Below, piece after piece: positions 32,407 to 43,500 of a DNA stretch of 64,000 bases; positions within the stretch are counted from its first letter, which is position 1; each line of letters begins with the position of its first letter. The stretch is from Carya illinoinensis (Eukaryota > Streptophyta > Magnoliopsida > Fagales > Juglandaceae), in assembly GCF_018687715.1 (NCBI RefSeq), contig NC_056760.1, positions 25,327,001-25,391,000 on the forward strand. The letters are read 5' to 3'. The notes below the pieces were generated by a model. That model was given only the letters and a program-made list of their open reading frames with translations, did no database searches and had not been told where the DNA came from. A program made the position numbers and the translations under genes.

Positions 32407-33805
32407 GCTTAAGTTTTTCTTTTCTGAATTGCAGCAATTGAGGTATTGGTATTGTTGGAAATGACCATCTCAGAAATCATAAAACAATTTCTGGAAGATG
32501 GAGATGTTTTTTCGTGACTATGATGTTTGCTATATATGTGTAATTTCTTAATACCAATGACATTATTTGTCGAAATAGAAAGATCAAAACTCCTAGTGTT
32601 ATATGGAGAATTTCCTGGCACTAGAGAAATTTGTTGCTACATTGTTAAAAAAAACTCCCTTGATAAATTGAGAACCCCACCCACCTAACCCAACCCAACC
32701 CAACCCAACCCCAACCCGGTCAAAATTCATATGAAGAGTTCTCGAAGCCCTCTTATACTGACCAGTGTTCAGACATGGCCGTTGACCAACAAATACTTCA
32801 AACTTAGGAGTGTAGTCTTCTGCTTGCTTTTCTTTGCTTTTAATCATTCTCTTGTCTGAGTCAGAAGCATCAAATAGTTGCAACATATAAAACATAACGG
32901 ATGATTCAACTTAGACCAAGTCAAAACAGTTTTTTAGAAGGGATTGTTCAATGTCCACTTGATGCAAAAGGAGACAAGCCAAACTTGCACTAGCAACCAC
33001 CAATCAGTAAAGAACACATGAAGCATCCAACCTTTTAAATCCCATGTTATCTCAGGGATGCTATAAGCTGAATAATGGTTCTTGATCCGAAGATCCAATT
33101 AAATAACTCAGTATGAGTATCTATCTGATTTGGAACTGAACGTTTTTGAAACCCATGATTATCTTGTGATACATATGTGATGATTGAAATCAATTAGGTA
33201 GCAGAATATATTGCATTCTATGTTACATTTCTTTTTATAAAAACTATGCATGGGGAAATTTATTGCTACATTGTTAAAAAATCTGATTAGAAAATTCTTC
33301 ACATAGTTGGTATAGAAAACATGTACGAGAAAAATAACAACATTGTTGAATACTTTGATTTATTGCATTTTGCATTCTATCTGGTTGTGCATGCTAGCTA
33401 GCTTGTGTTTGATGACATCTCTAAAAGCTCATGACCTATTTTTTGTTCTTGTTTATCACAGGATTGAACCAAGATATCAAGAAATAGAGCAAAAACATTT
33501 CATAAGCTGTCAAAGATTGATGGAATAGCTAGCTAAACCCATATAGAAAAACCTTCACTTGTAAATTTTTTTTACATTGTGATATGTTGGATGGTTATAT
33601 GTAAAACTTAATACAATGGCAGTGCAATGGTTAAGCTTTAAATATGTACTTTGAGGTTATATGAATGATGTTTCAAGCAAAAATGAATTTCTCTATATAT
33701 AGTATTTTTTAACTTATTAACTTGATTTGTTTATTAACAAGCAAGTATTCAGGGAAAAACAACATATGAATGTACAAATTAAACAGGGACTGCTTCTACA
33801 CATTT
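32407..33805. other. CACTA interior right of the retrotransposon, no gene recognised
   Basis: Contains a (CCAAC)n microsatellite at about 32681-32712. TTTCTGAATTGCAG (about 32422-32435) and TTGTTTATCACAG (about 33450-33462) look like splice acceptors, so the last exons of a CACTA or captured transcript may lie here, but no domain is recognisable. Confidence 0.45.
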
Positions 33806-34359
33806 CCGGCGACAATATTTCGCCGGAATAAATTTAACAACAGCAAAACTTTACTATTTCCGGCTACAAAAATAGTCGCAAATAATTTTTTTCGACGATA
33901 AAATATAGCCGAAAATAAAAAAATGGCCAAGCCAACCTAGCGGCAACTATTTGCGGCTATAAAATGTAGCTTCAAATACAAATTTTCGGCTAAAATATAT
34001 AGCCAGAAAACAGTTGGGCGATTAAAAAACTAGCCAATATCTATTTGCGGCTTAAAAAATTTAGACGCTAATAAATATTTCCAGCTAAAAAATATAGCTG
34101 GAAATTATTTTTGGCTATTTATGATGGATATTGGCAAAAGTTATTGCGACAACATTTTATTTATTTGCGGCTATTATTATTGTCGGAAATAAGTTGTATT
34201 TCTGGCTATTATAAAAGTAGCCGAAAAATGTTTTACTTGGCTCTTTAATAGCGGCTATTCTGTAGCGACTAAAAATAGCGGGTAATAACTAATATCGGTG
34301 AAACCATATGTTTTTTCCGGCTACTGGACCCGCCGGAAATGGAGCAATTTCTTGTAGTG
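33806..34359 (+). repeat. CACTA right subterminal repeat region
   Basis: More than a dozen copies of CGGCTA-x-AAA / TAGCCG-type motifs in both orientations (TTTCCGGCTAC, TTTGCGGCTAT, TAGCCGGAAA and variants) fill about 550 bp up to the terminal repeat. Confidence 0.88.
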
Positions 34360-34535
34360 TACCCATCAGAATTTGGTATGTCAAAAATAGCCCGGCTCTT
34401 AGCATTGATGCACTATCTCTCTAGAATATAATAATGTGGTAACATATCTAATTTCGATTTCTTACCAAGGACACATAGAGTATGCTTACAAAGAATCTAC
34501 ACAAACTCAAACATATGACATATATAAAAGGATTA
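34360..34535 (-). pseudogene. FAR1-related pseudogene, SWIM zinc-finger part (right of the CACTA insertion)
   Basis: On the minus strand the sequence codes 'YICHMFEFV', stop, 'ILCKHTLCVLGKKSKLDMLP', 'HYYILER', stop, and 'AKSRAIFDIPNSDG'. The C-x-C...C-x-H spacing and order are those of the SWIM zinc finger of FAR1-related proteins, followed by the usual 'Y-I-L-E-R-W' segment, where TAG replaces Trp. The frame ends at the TAC duplication and resumes in phase at 13983 on the far side of the CACTA. FAR1-related proteins are transcription factors descended from Mutator-like transposases; this copy is dead. Confidence 0.75.
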
Positions 34536-36482
34536 CACAAAAGTAAACTTACAAACTAATATGACTTGATTAGATACGTCAGATTGTAAAGTTATTTTTA
34601 TTATAAAGTAGATTTAACGGATCCCATTAAACCATGTCAATTTGTAAATTTACTTTTTATATAATCATTTTATATCTGTAGCAGTTCTCTTTGACGTTAT
34701 TCTTGAGATTTCTCAATTTAGTCATAATAGTAGGCCATGACTCTTCAATAAATAAGAAGAGAAAATGTTATTTATACTTATAATTTTACTCATATATCAA
34801 TTATTAAAATTGTGAAAATTTTTAAATTTCAAAATGAGGTAGATACTCAATATGTATAATATTGTACATAAATTTGTATTTACATATAGTACTACTCAAT
34901 AAAAAGTATTGAAGAAATTTTTTCAAAAACTCATTATTTTCTCTTCCTTTAAAATATGAATGATATAAAATATGTTCTTTTAATCAAATAGTAAATTTGA
35001 GATAATTGGATCATACGTGGAACGTGATAAGGGAGAAAACTATTCTCTCATTTAAAATTGATTGACTTGACAACACCATTTTCTTAATATTTAATAAATA
35101 TAACTATCATATGGCTAGAAGTTCAAAGTCAGGTCAGTTTGGTATATTTTCATTATCATTATTTATTGTTATTTTCATTATCATATGGTTAGAACTTAGA
35201 AGTTCAAAGTCAGGTCAGGTCAGGTCAGCATAATCCCTATTATTTATTATTTAATCATTACTTTTTATTTATTTTTTATTATTTTCTATTATTATTTTTT
35301 ATTTTTTCTATACTATTTATAAAATATCTAGATTAACTCAATACCCAAATGCAACTAATCTTCAGCTAATGAAATCCAATCCATGTATATATTCTCCACT
35401 AGCTATAGTTTATATGTGATGATTCTTGTGGGGTTTAAAGGAATCTGCAGCTCCCATTTTTCAAAGTCAAGCACTAAGGAATATGGTAGTTTTGATTCTT
35501 AATTGTTAGTGATAAGAAGGAAAAATAAAAAATAAAAAATAAAAAGAAAAAGAAAAAATCCCAATCCTAACGTGCAGAAGTGATAGATGGAGACAGCAAC
35601 ATCTACCCACTAATTGTGGCTTTAAAGAGTTTAGTGCATTCAGTAGTTTTTTACATGTGGAAGCGATGGAATTGGATAGCCACATTTTACTCTTTTATAT
35701 ATTTTTTATATATAAAAAATGCGTATAAAACAAAATTTTTTATTTTAATAATTTTTTTTTTATTTTTCCGTTAACTTTAATTATGTTCATCTAAACATCC
35801 AAATGCAAAGTTGGATGAAGCTCAAAAGTTAAGTGACTAAAAAGTAATTAATAGTCGTATCCACATTATTGACCCAAAAGGCCCAAATCTAAAAAGTGAT
35901 TAATAAAAATAAAATAAAATAAATAATAAAAATACTAATAAATAAATTAAAACACACTAATTTTTGATATCTCACATTTTGCATCGCTAGTCAAATTGTC
36001 TTCAAATTAAATTTACCTCATAAGTCAAATAAAACAAATCTTATTATTTTCTAATCTATCAAAACATGTAATTATTAAATTTTACTAACTTATTATTATT
36101 CAAAGATATTTCTATAATTTACGTTTATATATATATATATTAAATTATGCATTAATTAATTTTTTTAATTAAAAATCATATTTCTTTTATTAAAAATATT
36201 ATTTCATTCAACTAGATTAACGTGCTTTGCGCGTTGCTCTAACCTAATATATATATATATACATGGATGGAGTTACTGTACTACTAAGCTCTTTTAATGT
36301 CAGGCGTGCCGTCAATTTTTTTTTAATTTTCTTTTCATAGTTTTTTAATATATTTAGATATTTTTAACAAATAAAAAAAATATATTAATATATTTAAAAT
36401 CACTTTTTTCATACTAAGTAAAAAAAATTATTTATTAATATAATATAACAGTACAAATGAGGTGACAGATCATCTTTTCTTT

Positions 36483-36513
<31 letters not shown>

Positions 36514-37093
36514 TGAAGAGAATCGATAGCCCTGAATTTGTGAGCACTGATGATGCGAGAGAGTGATCAGCGGGATCAGCATCCTGTCGCTGTCTCGGAC
36601 GTATCGGTATCCCGCATGGAGTTGTAGGAAATCATAAACGCAACTAATTTTTATGGAAAATGCTGGTATATTTTTTGAGTTTATTATTAATTAATCGTTT
36701 ATGTATATAATTTATTTTCTTTACTTAATAATTAAAAAGGTAATTTTTAATGTATTCACATATTTTTTATCTTTTAAAAATATTTTAATATGTTTAAAAA
36801 GTAAAAGAATATATATATACTAATGAGGCATGGCTAACCGTCAAAGCTATACGGCACACTAGCACTGTCCAATTTTTATATTCTTTTACGATTATGTTCC
36901 AAATTGAGAGCTTTTTTGTAGGAGAAATTCTTTTACACATCAAACCTATACTTATATCTATAAATTTATAAATTAATATATTTGATATAGTGCATTGGTA
37001 TAAAGCACTTTTTGTTAAAAAGTATATTAAGCATATTATATTATATTAAGAAACATTAATTTGTAAGCTTCCTTAATTTTGTAATACATTTTG
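34536..37093. other. AT-rich intergenic DNA
   Basis: No gene recognised. A phrase AGAAGTTCAAAGTCAGGTCAG occurs at about 35115 and 35200, the second followed by extra AGGTC units. (AT)n runs occur at about 36127, 36250 and 36485. GTGCTTTGCGCGTTG at about 36219 resembles a phrase often seen at plant MITE edges, but no matching end was found. Confidence 0.5.
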
Positions 37094-37108
37094 TATATGT
37101 CCTAACAA

Positions 37109-37372
37109 AACTCCAAGAGGTTGGCCCAAGTGGTGAAGGCCTTGGTCTTGGAGTCTCTTTCCCTTCAAGGTCCAAGGTTCAACACCTCATGGGTGCAAAC
37201 AATCCTTTTGGGCTACACCCCCTAATGAAAAGCCAACGATTTAACCAGTTCTGTATAGGAAAACTTCCGAGTGTGCGGTGCACGGGAGGGACCAGGGTTT
37301 ATTCTGCAGGGGTGGATCCAAAGGGCCCTGCCTTGGAGAGGTTCCCCGACATCAAAAATATATATATATATA
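37109..37372 (+). mobile_element. tRNA-derived SINE with perfect 15-bp target duplication
   Basis: The sequence TATATGTCCTAACAA occurs at 37094-37108 and again at 37373-37387, flanking a 264-bp insert. The insert has a box A (TTGGCCCAAGTGG, 37121-37133) and a box B (GGTTCAACACC, 37176-37186) about 43 bp apart, as in tRNA-derived SINEs transcribed by RNA polymerase III. Its 3' end is ATCAAAAATATATAT-rich. Likely mobilised by a LINE such as the one at 47 kb. Confidence 0.88.
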
Positions 37373-37387
37373 TATATGTCCTAACAA

Positions 37388-37570
37388 GGTTCGTTTGGAT
37401 TTAAAATGTATTTTATTTCATCTCATCATTATAATTTTTTAAAATTTTGATACAAAATTTTTCAAATTTCAAAACAATAATAATATCAAAAAGTAATATT
37501 CTAATAATATTTTATTTAATTTTTAACTTTCATATAAAATTATCTTATCTTCTCTGAATCCAAACGAGCT
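37388..37570. mobile_element. Small MITE with TCGTTTGGATT terminal inverted repeats
   Basis: TCGTTTGGATT at 37391-37401 is matched inverted by AATCCAAACGA at 37558-37568. AT-rich interior of about 180 bp includes ATCTCATCATTATAA. Target duplication not resolved. It abuts the SINE. Confidence 0.55.
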
Positions 37571-40498
37571 GTTATCTTTTGCATAACAGAGTTATAAGTG
37601 TACCTTTATTTACAAAACTTTCCTATATTAAAAATGAATTGTATAAAGTTGTGAAAGGTGGCATCTCTATTATTGCTCCTGGAATTGATCCCACTTCCCT
37701 GTCTATCTTTTGTTTTGGGTTATGCAAACACATGGACCTCAATCCTGATTAGAGAATATAAGTGCCATTATGGAATTAATTGGCTCCTAGAACGTGACAT
37801 GGAATTAGATACTATATGTTTTTCTTCTCTAATTTCTTTTCTCTTTGGGCTAGATCGTTGGTTCAGTCTACTTTTTGAGGTCCATGATGTAGCCCAATGC
37901 CAAGCTAAAAAACAGTGGAGGGCTTGAAAGGGCATAGATGATAAGCATATCATACTGTAGCAACATGGTGTGGGGTGGACAAAATTTACTCCTTAAACTG
38001 CTTCAAACTAGAAGAAAAATCCATACCACTAAGGTGGTAATCCAATTAGTAAAAGTTAGGGGATCGTGCTTTCCTCCTTTGCTCAATATCACAGGTTTGA
38101 AATTGCTTGATTTAATAAAATTTGTGAATTAAAATCTTGAAGATCTTTACATACTGGCATCTTGGTGGAATTGCTCAACTTGGAATCAATAGCTATGCCT
38201 TAAACTGAACATACTGCAACAGTAGAGACCCTTATGGTCACCTCCAAAGGGAGAAGCTACATTGACTGCCCTTGAGAAAAGAAGAAGAAAAATACATATC
38301 CATAAAAAAGAAAAAAAGAAAAAAAAAAAAAAAAGCTAGATTCAATATACAAATCTAGGTAACCCAAAACAAAGAAAGGTAAACAGAAAGGAAAAAAGAA
38401 AAGAGAGTTTGAAGAATTCTTGTGCCTTTTACCAGATCATATTTTACATGGGTAGATGATCATTAAAACTTTCTTATCATTGAAAACTTTATCAGCGAGC
38501 AAATAGCCCAAGATATGAGGGCAAATCAGACTGCTGAAGATATCCCCAAGGACCTAAAATACATAGCATCAGACGATTACGAGAGGATATACCCATTTGT
38601 ATGTGTACCATATACCACGTCATTGTGAACGAAAGCTGAGCTAAGACCATCTCAAACAGCATCTTTACAAAGAGATGAGATTTTATATGATATAATATTT
38701 GATGATATATATCAAATGGTACCCAACAAAACAAAACAAAGCATAGCATGGCTGCCTGTCACGCTAATGTCAATGGTCCATAAACTTTCATAATGTGATA
38801 ATGATTTGGATAGCAAATGCAAACAGTAGAAAAGCCCTCTCTGATTTGATAAGCCAGCCCCCCTCTTCAGAAAGAATCTCTTTCAGAACAAAACTAAAGC
38901 TAATTCAAAACCACCATACAAGAGTACCACCGGCCACTAGATCCGTGTGTTGAGGTGATTGGATGATAAACAATATTTTTGCCATCATGCCCAAATATAT
39001 TGCGGAATTGCATGTATACCCGCAACTGATCTGCATGATTGTTGAGTTTGATGATCATGTATTTTTTTGTATTTGTGACCCTGATCTTTGTCTTTCTCAC
39101 GCTAAACTCACTCACTTTTTTTCTATTTTCATGGAGTTTGGTTTTTCGAGGGCTCTCTCCTGATCTTTGTGGTTTCCCACTCCTCAAAATTAACATAATT
39201 AAATGCCTAATAGGCCCAACCCATTAACTTGCCAGGAGTATTAGCTTAGCTCCCCTTCATATTTTTAATTTTGATTATAAAATTAGAAATACACGAAATG
39301 AGTCTTATAATATTTATTGAGTATTTAAAATCGACATTATGCTCACTTTTCTCTTTCTTACTTGAAAGTTAAAACCACTAGGTTCAGAAAAAAAATTTGA
39401 AAATAAAACAAAAATAAAAAAAAAAAATTGTTTTGAAAACTGACATTGAAGGAAAGCTCATATTTTCACGAGTCACGACTTGTTTCTTATATTTTTCCTC
39501 TCTTTCACACCCAGAGGATGGAAAAGAGATTAAGGGTAGGTGCTCTTAAGAAGGACACAATGTCGCATACCACAAGCATGCATTCACACAGATTATAGTG
39601 TGAATGCATGTTACTCTTGAGTGTGAGATGGTCAAAATCGTGCGTGGATTTTATATATATCCATGGCCCCCTCCTTGGATAGCATCTTGTCATTTATTCG
39701 AAACGTGAACTCAGGCTGGCTAATGATTAATATCTTCTACCAAAGTCATTAAATTAAGGGCTTGATGTTTCTTTCGGGCGCCATTCCAAGATGTCACAAA
39801 TCTCTCTTTCTGGTAATCGGATTGATACATAGTTTTAGCACGCTCGCCGTACACTGTTTTGATGAACTCATGGTGACTCATTGATGATGAATTAATATAT
39901 ATATATATATTTTAAATTTGAAATTCTCTTCAAATGTTTGATTAAATTAAAGAGATATGCATATTGCAACCCATTTATTATTATTATTTCCTAATTAACT
40001 CCCCATCAAACAACATTTTGGAAAGTTGGATATTTTTTTCCTCATATTTTTGTTTGTTTTCAGACCATATAAATTGTAGTAAAAGACTTTAATTTTAGTA
40101 AAAAGAAAAAATAATGAAAAATGATTTTAATTAAAATAATAATAGATTCGGCAAATTTTGCATATCCCCTTTTAAAAAAATAAAATCCACTATGAAAAAA
40201 TGAATTTTTTAAATATGGATCCCAATTATGGCTTACTTTTTAATTATTAGCTATATAAATCTTTAAAACAATAATAAAAAATAATAAATATTAAAATCAT
40301 ATTAGATACAATTTTAGCACCAATAAATGTAGCGCATTTTCTTTAAAAGTTATTTTAAAAAATTAATTTTTTTTACATAAATTTAATATTTATTCGTAAA
40401 AATTAAACATTTTAAAACTGTAAAATTATAGCGTCCATTAAACAATCTGTCGTATCAGTCTTATCACGGTTTTTGTGTTTTCTAGTCCTCCGCAACGC
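37571..40498. other. Intergenic region upstream of the phosphatase gene
   Basis: No gene or element recognised. A-rich tract at 38308-38336. The final several hundred bases are AT-rich and contain the promoter of the gene that starts at 40584. Confidence 0.5.
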
Positions 40499-40506
40499 TA
40501 TAAATA
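40499..40506 (+). promoter_or_regulatory. TATA box of the PAP phosphatase gene
   Basis: TATAAATA lies 78 bases before the ATG at 40584, which would place transcription start near 40530 and give a leader of about 50 nt. Inferred from position and sequence only. Confidence 0.65.
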
Positions 40507-40583
40507 GCAAGTAAGAAGCACAATCTTACTCCAGTTATAACTTTAAGCACAGAGAGAAGAGTGCGAGACACAGCTTTTTCTTC

Positions 40584-43500
40584 ATGGATATGCCTTTATA
40601 TTGCTCGAGCCTGGCTGCCAGAGTTCCACATGTCTCGGGAGACGGAAGAGTAAACAACAAGTTCGCATCCAACCATGTAGGAAGCTTGTTCTTCCAACAC
40701 CAGAACCCACCAAAACAAATTCTCTCTCTGCCAAAGTTCGATCAGAGTCGTTCTTCTTCGATAATGGAGGACCAAAAGAGCCTTGGCGTTGCATCCCCAG
40801 AGCCAGAAAAATATTACCAAGAACTGGATGTTGCTGTCAGAGCTGTACAGATGGCATGTTCTCTCTGCCAGAGAGTACAAGACCGTTTGATTTCTAAAAG
40901 CAATGATCAGATACAATCCAAGGATGACAATTCTCCTGTCACTGTTGCGGGTAATTCTGCAATTTCTTACTTTTTCGACATAAATTTTTCTGAATTGAGA
41001 TCTTCATGTTACCGATATTGGTTTTCATAAGTTTTGGTCGCTTTTGGCTATATCTTTGATCGGTATTTTAGATTATTATATTAAAAAAGGGCACATTTGT
41101 GCGCGTCGGGTTAGGATATATAATAGCTGTCTTTGTAACTATATGGTAAAGATTGGCTAATTCCTATTCTACTTATTCTATGACATTGTTTCATAAGATT
41201 ATCAATAATCATTTGTTTGCTTCCTTTTGGTACTAATATGATGGTAACAATTTTTTAATGAATTAGGCAGCTGTCGCTTGTATTGTGTAAAATGGCTAAT
41301 CATACGTGCAATTTCTACGCCACCCACGTATAGTCAGATTTTAAAAGAATTTTTGGGTAGCAGATGATGGGGAGGGAAAGTTAACAAATAGGTGTGAAGG
41401 CTGGAAAGTATGTACACAGCAGCTCATTTTTCTGTTACAGTAAAGATAACTTTTTCTGCTCATACATGGAAATGGAACATTGCTTGTCTGTTAATTGCAG
41501 GATGAAAATGGAGGGTGAGGCACCCTCTTATAGGATAATTGTGTTTTCTTAAAAGCAGATAATCTTTTTAGGAAGTTGTGAACTTATACTATTCTGCAAT
41601 AACACCAGCAGTGCAAAAATAGCAGATGGGGTCATTAGATGCAGTATTGATGTGTCCGAGCTATGAAGCCATATGTTGACTCTTTGGCAGATTGTGATTT
41701 TCCTTGTCGGTTGTGACTGCTTTCAAATATTCGAAGAACCATTTCAGAAACTGACAAGAAAAAAAATTAACATTAACATAAATAAAATACTCTTTGAACC
41801 ACTTGAAACGAGAAACGTACGTCTCGAGACAGTTATTAGGAAGTTTATGTTAATGAACGTCTAAGGTTTAATTGTGTTGTTAGGATTTGCTCATAGAGCT
41901 AGCCACTGACAATGAGCACTCATAGAGCACTAAAAAGGGTACTTTAAGTTGGTTTGAATCAGCTCTTGCACCAGCCAGGGACTTTTGCTCTCAAATTTCG
42001 TACTATTTGCAACAAAATAATGGTTTTTTCCTTGAGTAAACTGCATTATTATGAATCAATAATTGGTTCTACAGTATTTACTCTAACATTGATGGAGTAT
42101 TTTTTATTTATAAAGTAAAATATTTATTAGAAAGCATAAAGTGCAACTATCAATAGTGGGATGCATATTTATTTATGGAATCACTTTCAGTAGCACCCAA
42201 CTAACTTTTAAAAGTAATCAACTCATACATAATACTTAAAATTAAAATCTTTAGAAAAGTTGGATCCTCATATTAGTTCTTTTCTTCTTTCTTTCCTTAT
42301 TGCCATAAATTGTTCTATATAATGTTATATTGCAGAACTACTAAAAGGCACTATTCATACTCAAGACCAATCTAAGAAGTGAAACTGATATGGCTGGAAG
42401 ATAAAAGGTTGGACTCAAGACCTCATCTTTTTATCTTCCAGCCTAAGTCCAGTTGCAATGATTTTTTCTTCCTTTTTTTTGGTCTGCTCTCTGCAAATGA
42501 CTGATAGTGTTTTTGTCGCCTACTTAGACAAGCAAGATTTTCTTTTCCAGAAAGAATTCCTTACAGCAAGATTTGTTTCCTCGCACTACCATAGAGGGTC
42601 ATGGTACATCATCTCTAAAAATCTTAGATTGGATTCTTATTCCCATTCCCGGTGCATGTTACTTTTATTCTTTCTTTCTTGCATCTTTATATTCTCCATG
42701 CACTACTTAGTATTCACTTGCCTTTCTTCCTAAGGGGAAGGGTATGCCCAGTTTCCTTCTCCCTTTTAGCCCTCTTTTCGGGAAGTCTAGAAGTTCTTTT
42801 ATGCTAGTTGAAAGCAAAATCTTGGTTTATTTGTATCAAATGTAAGCCAAGTGCTTCATATGCTGGGGCTGTATTCTTTGGGGTTGAGGCAGGGTGAAAG
42901 AAGACAGGATGCATTGGGGCATATATGATAGAGGGGTTTTTTATGTTGAATTATTCTACAAGGCATTAATCCCACATGACAGCATTACTTTTCTATGGTA
43001 GACCATTTAGAGGAGCAAGGCTCCCTTGAGAGCTGTTTTCTTTGTGTGGATGGTTGCACTAGGGAAGTTCCTTATCTTGGATAACCTCTGGAAGAGATAT
43101 GTTATGGTGACAGAGTGGTATTGTATGTGCAAATCAATGTGATCTGTGCACTATCGTATGCTCCATTATGAGGTTAATCTAGTTTGGGTGATGCCTAGAA
43201 GGATGGCTAATTTATTAGCATGCTGGAAAGGTCAGTTTGATAACCATACGTGGAAGATGATCCCGATTGGTTTGATGTGGAGCATATGGAGGGAAAGAAA
43301 TGAAAACTTTGAACATCACACAAGGACTGCGGAAAACTTTGAGGCTTTCTTTTTCACCAGTTGATAGCAGCCCACTTATGTCTTCCTTCAGCCTCCCGGA
43401 TTTTGTCGATATCTTTTCCTTCCCTCATTAGTTGTGTCAGACAAATCTCCTTGTGTACCTCGATAATATTCTTGTTTATCTTTGCTCGACAACCAAGATA

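Larger units (their letters stand above)
13984..34359 (+). mobile_element. CACTA (En/Spm) transposon, 20.4 kb including a nested retrotransposon
   Basis: The left end CACTACAAGAAA (13984-13995) is matched by the inverted right end TTTCTTGTAGTG (34348-34359), the hallmark CACTA terminus. The flanking trinucleotide TAC at 13981-13983 and 34360-34362 is the expected 3-bp duplication. Removing the element and one TAC rejoins a FAR1-like reading frame in phase, which confirms the boundaries independently. Subterminal regions at both ends are packed with GCGGCTA/CCGGCTA and TAGCCG motifs. Without the nested gypsy element (11,635 bp plus 5-bp TSD) it is about 8.7 kb. It keeps a TnpA-like gene remnant, but I see no TNP2-type (TnpD) transposase, so it is probably non-autonomous. 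Confidence 0.92.

Noticed and set aside
40951..41030. Extension of phosphatase exon 1 past 40950
   Set aside because: Donor at 40951 joined to acceptor at 43923 gives the conserved D-W-S-V-Q segment; the extra peptide does not fit the family.
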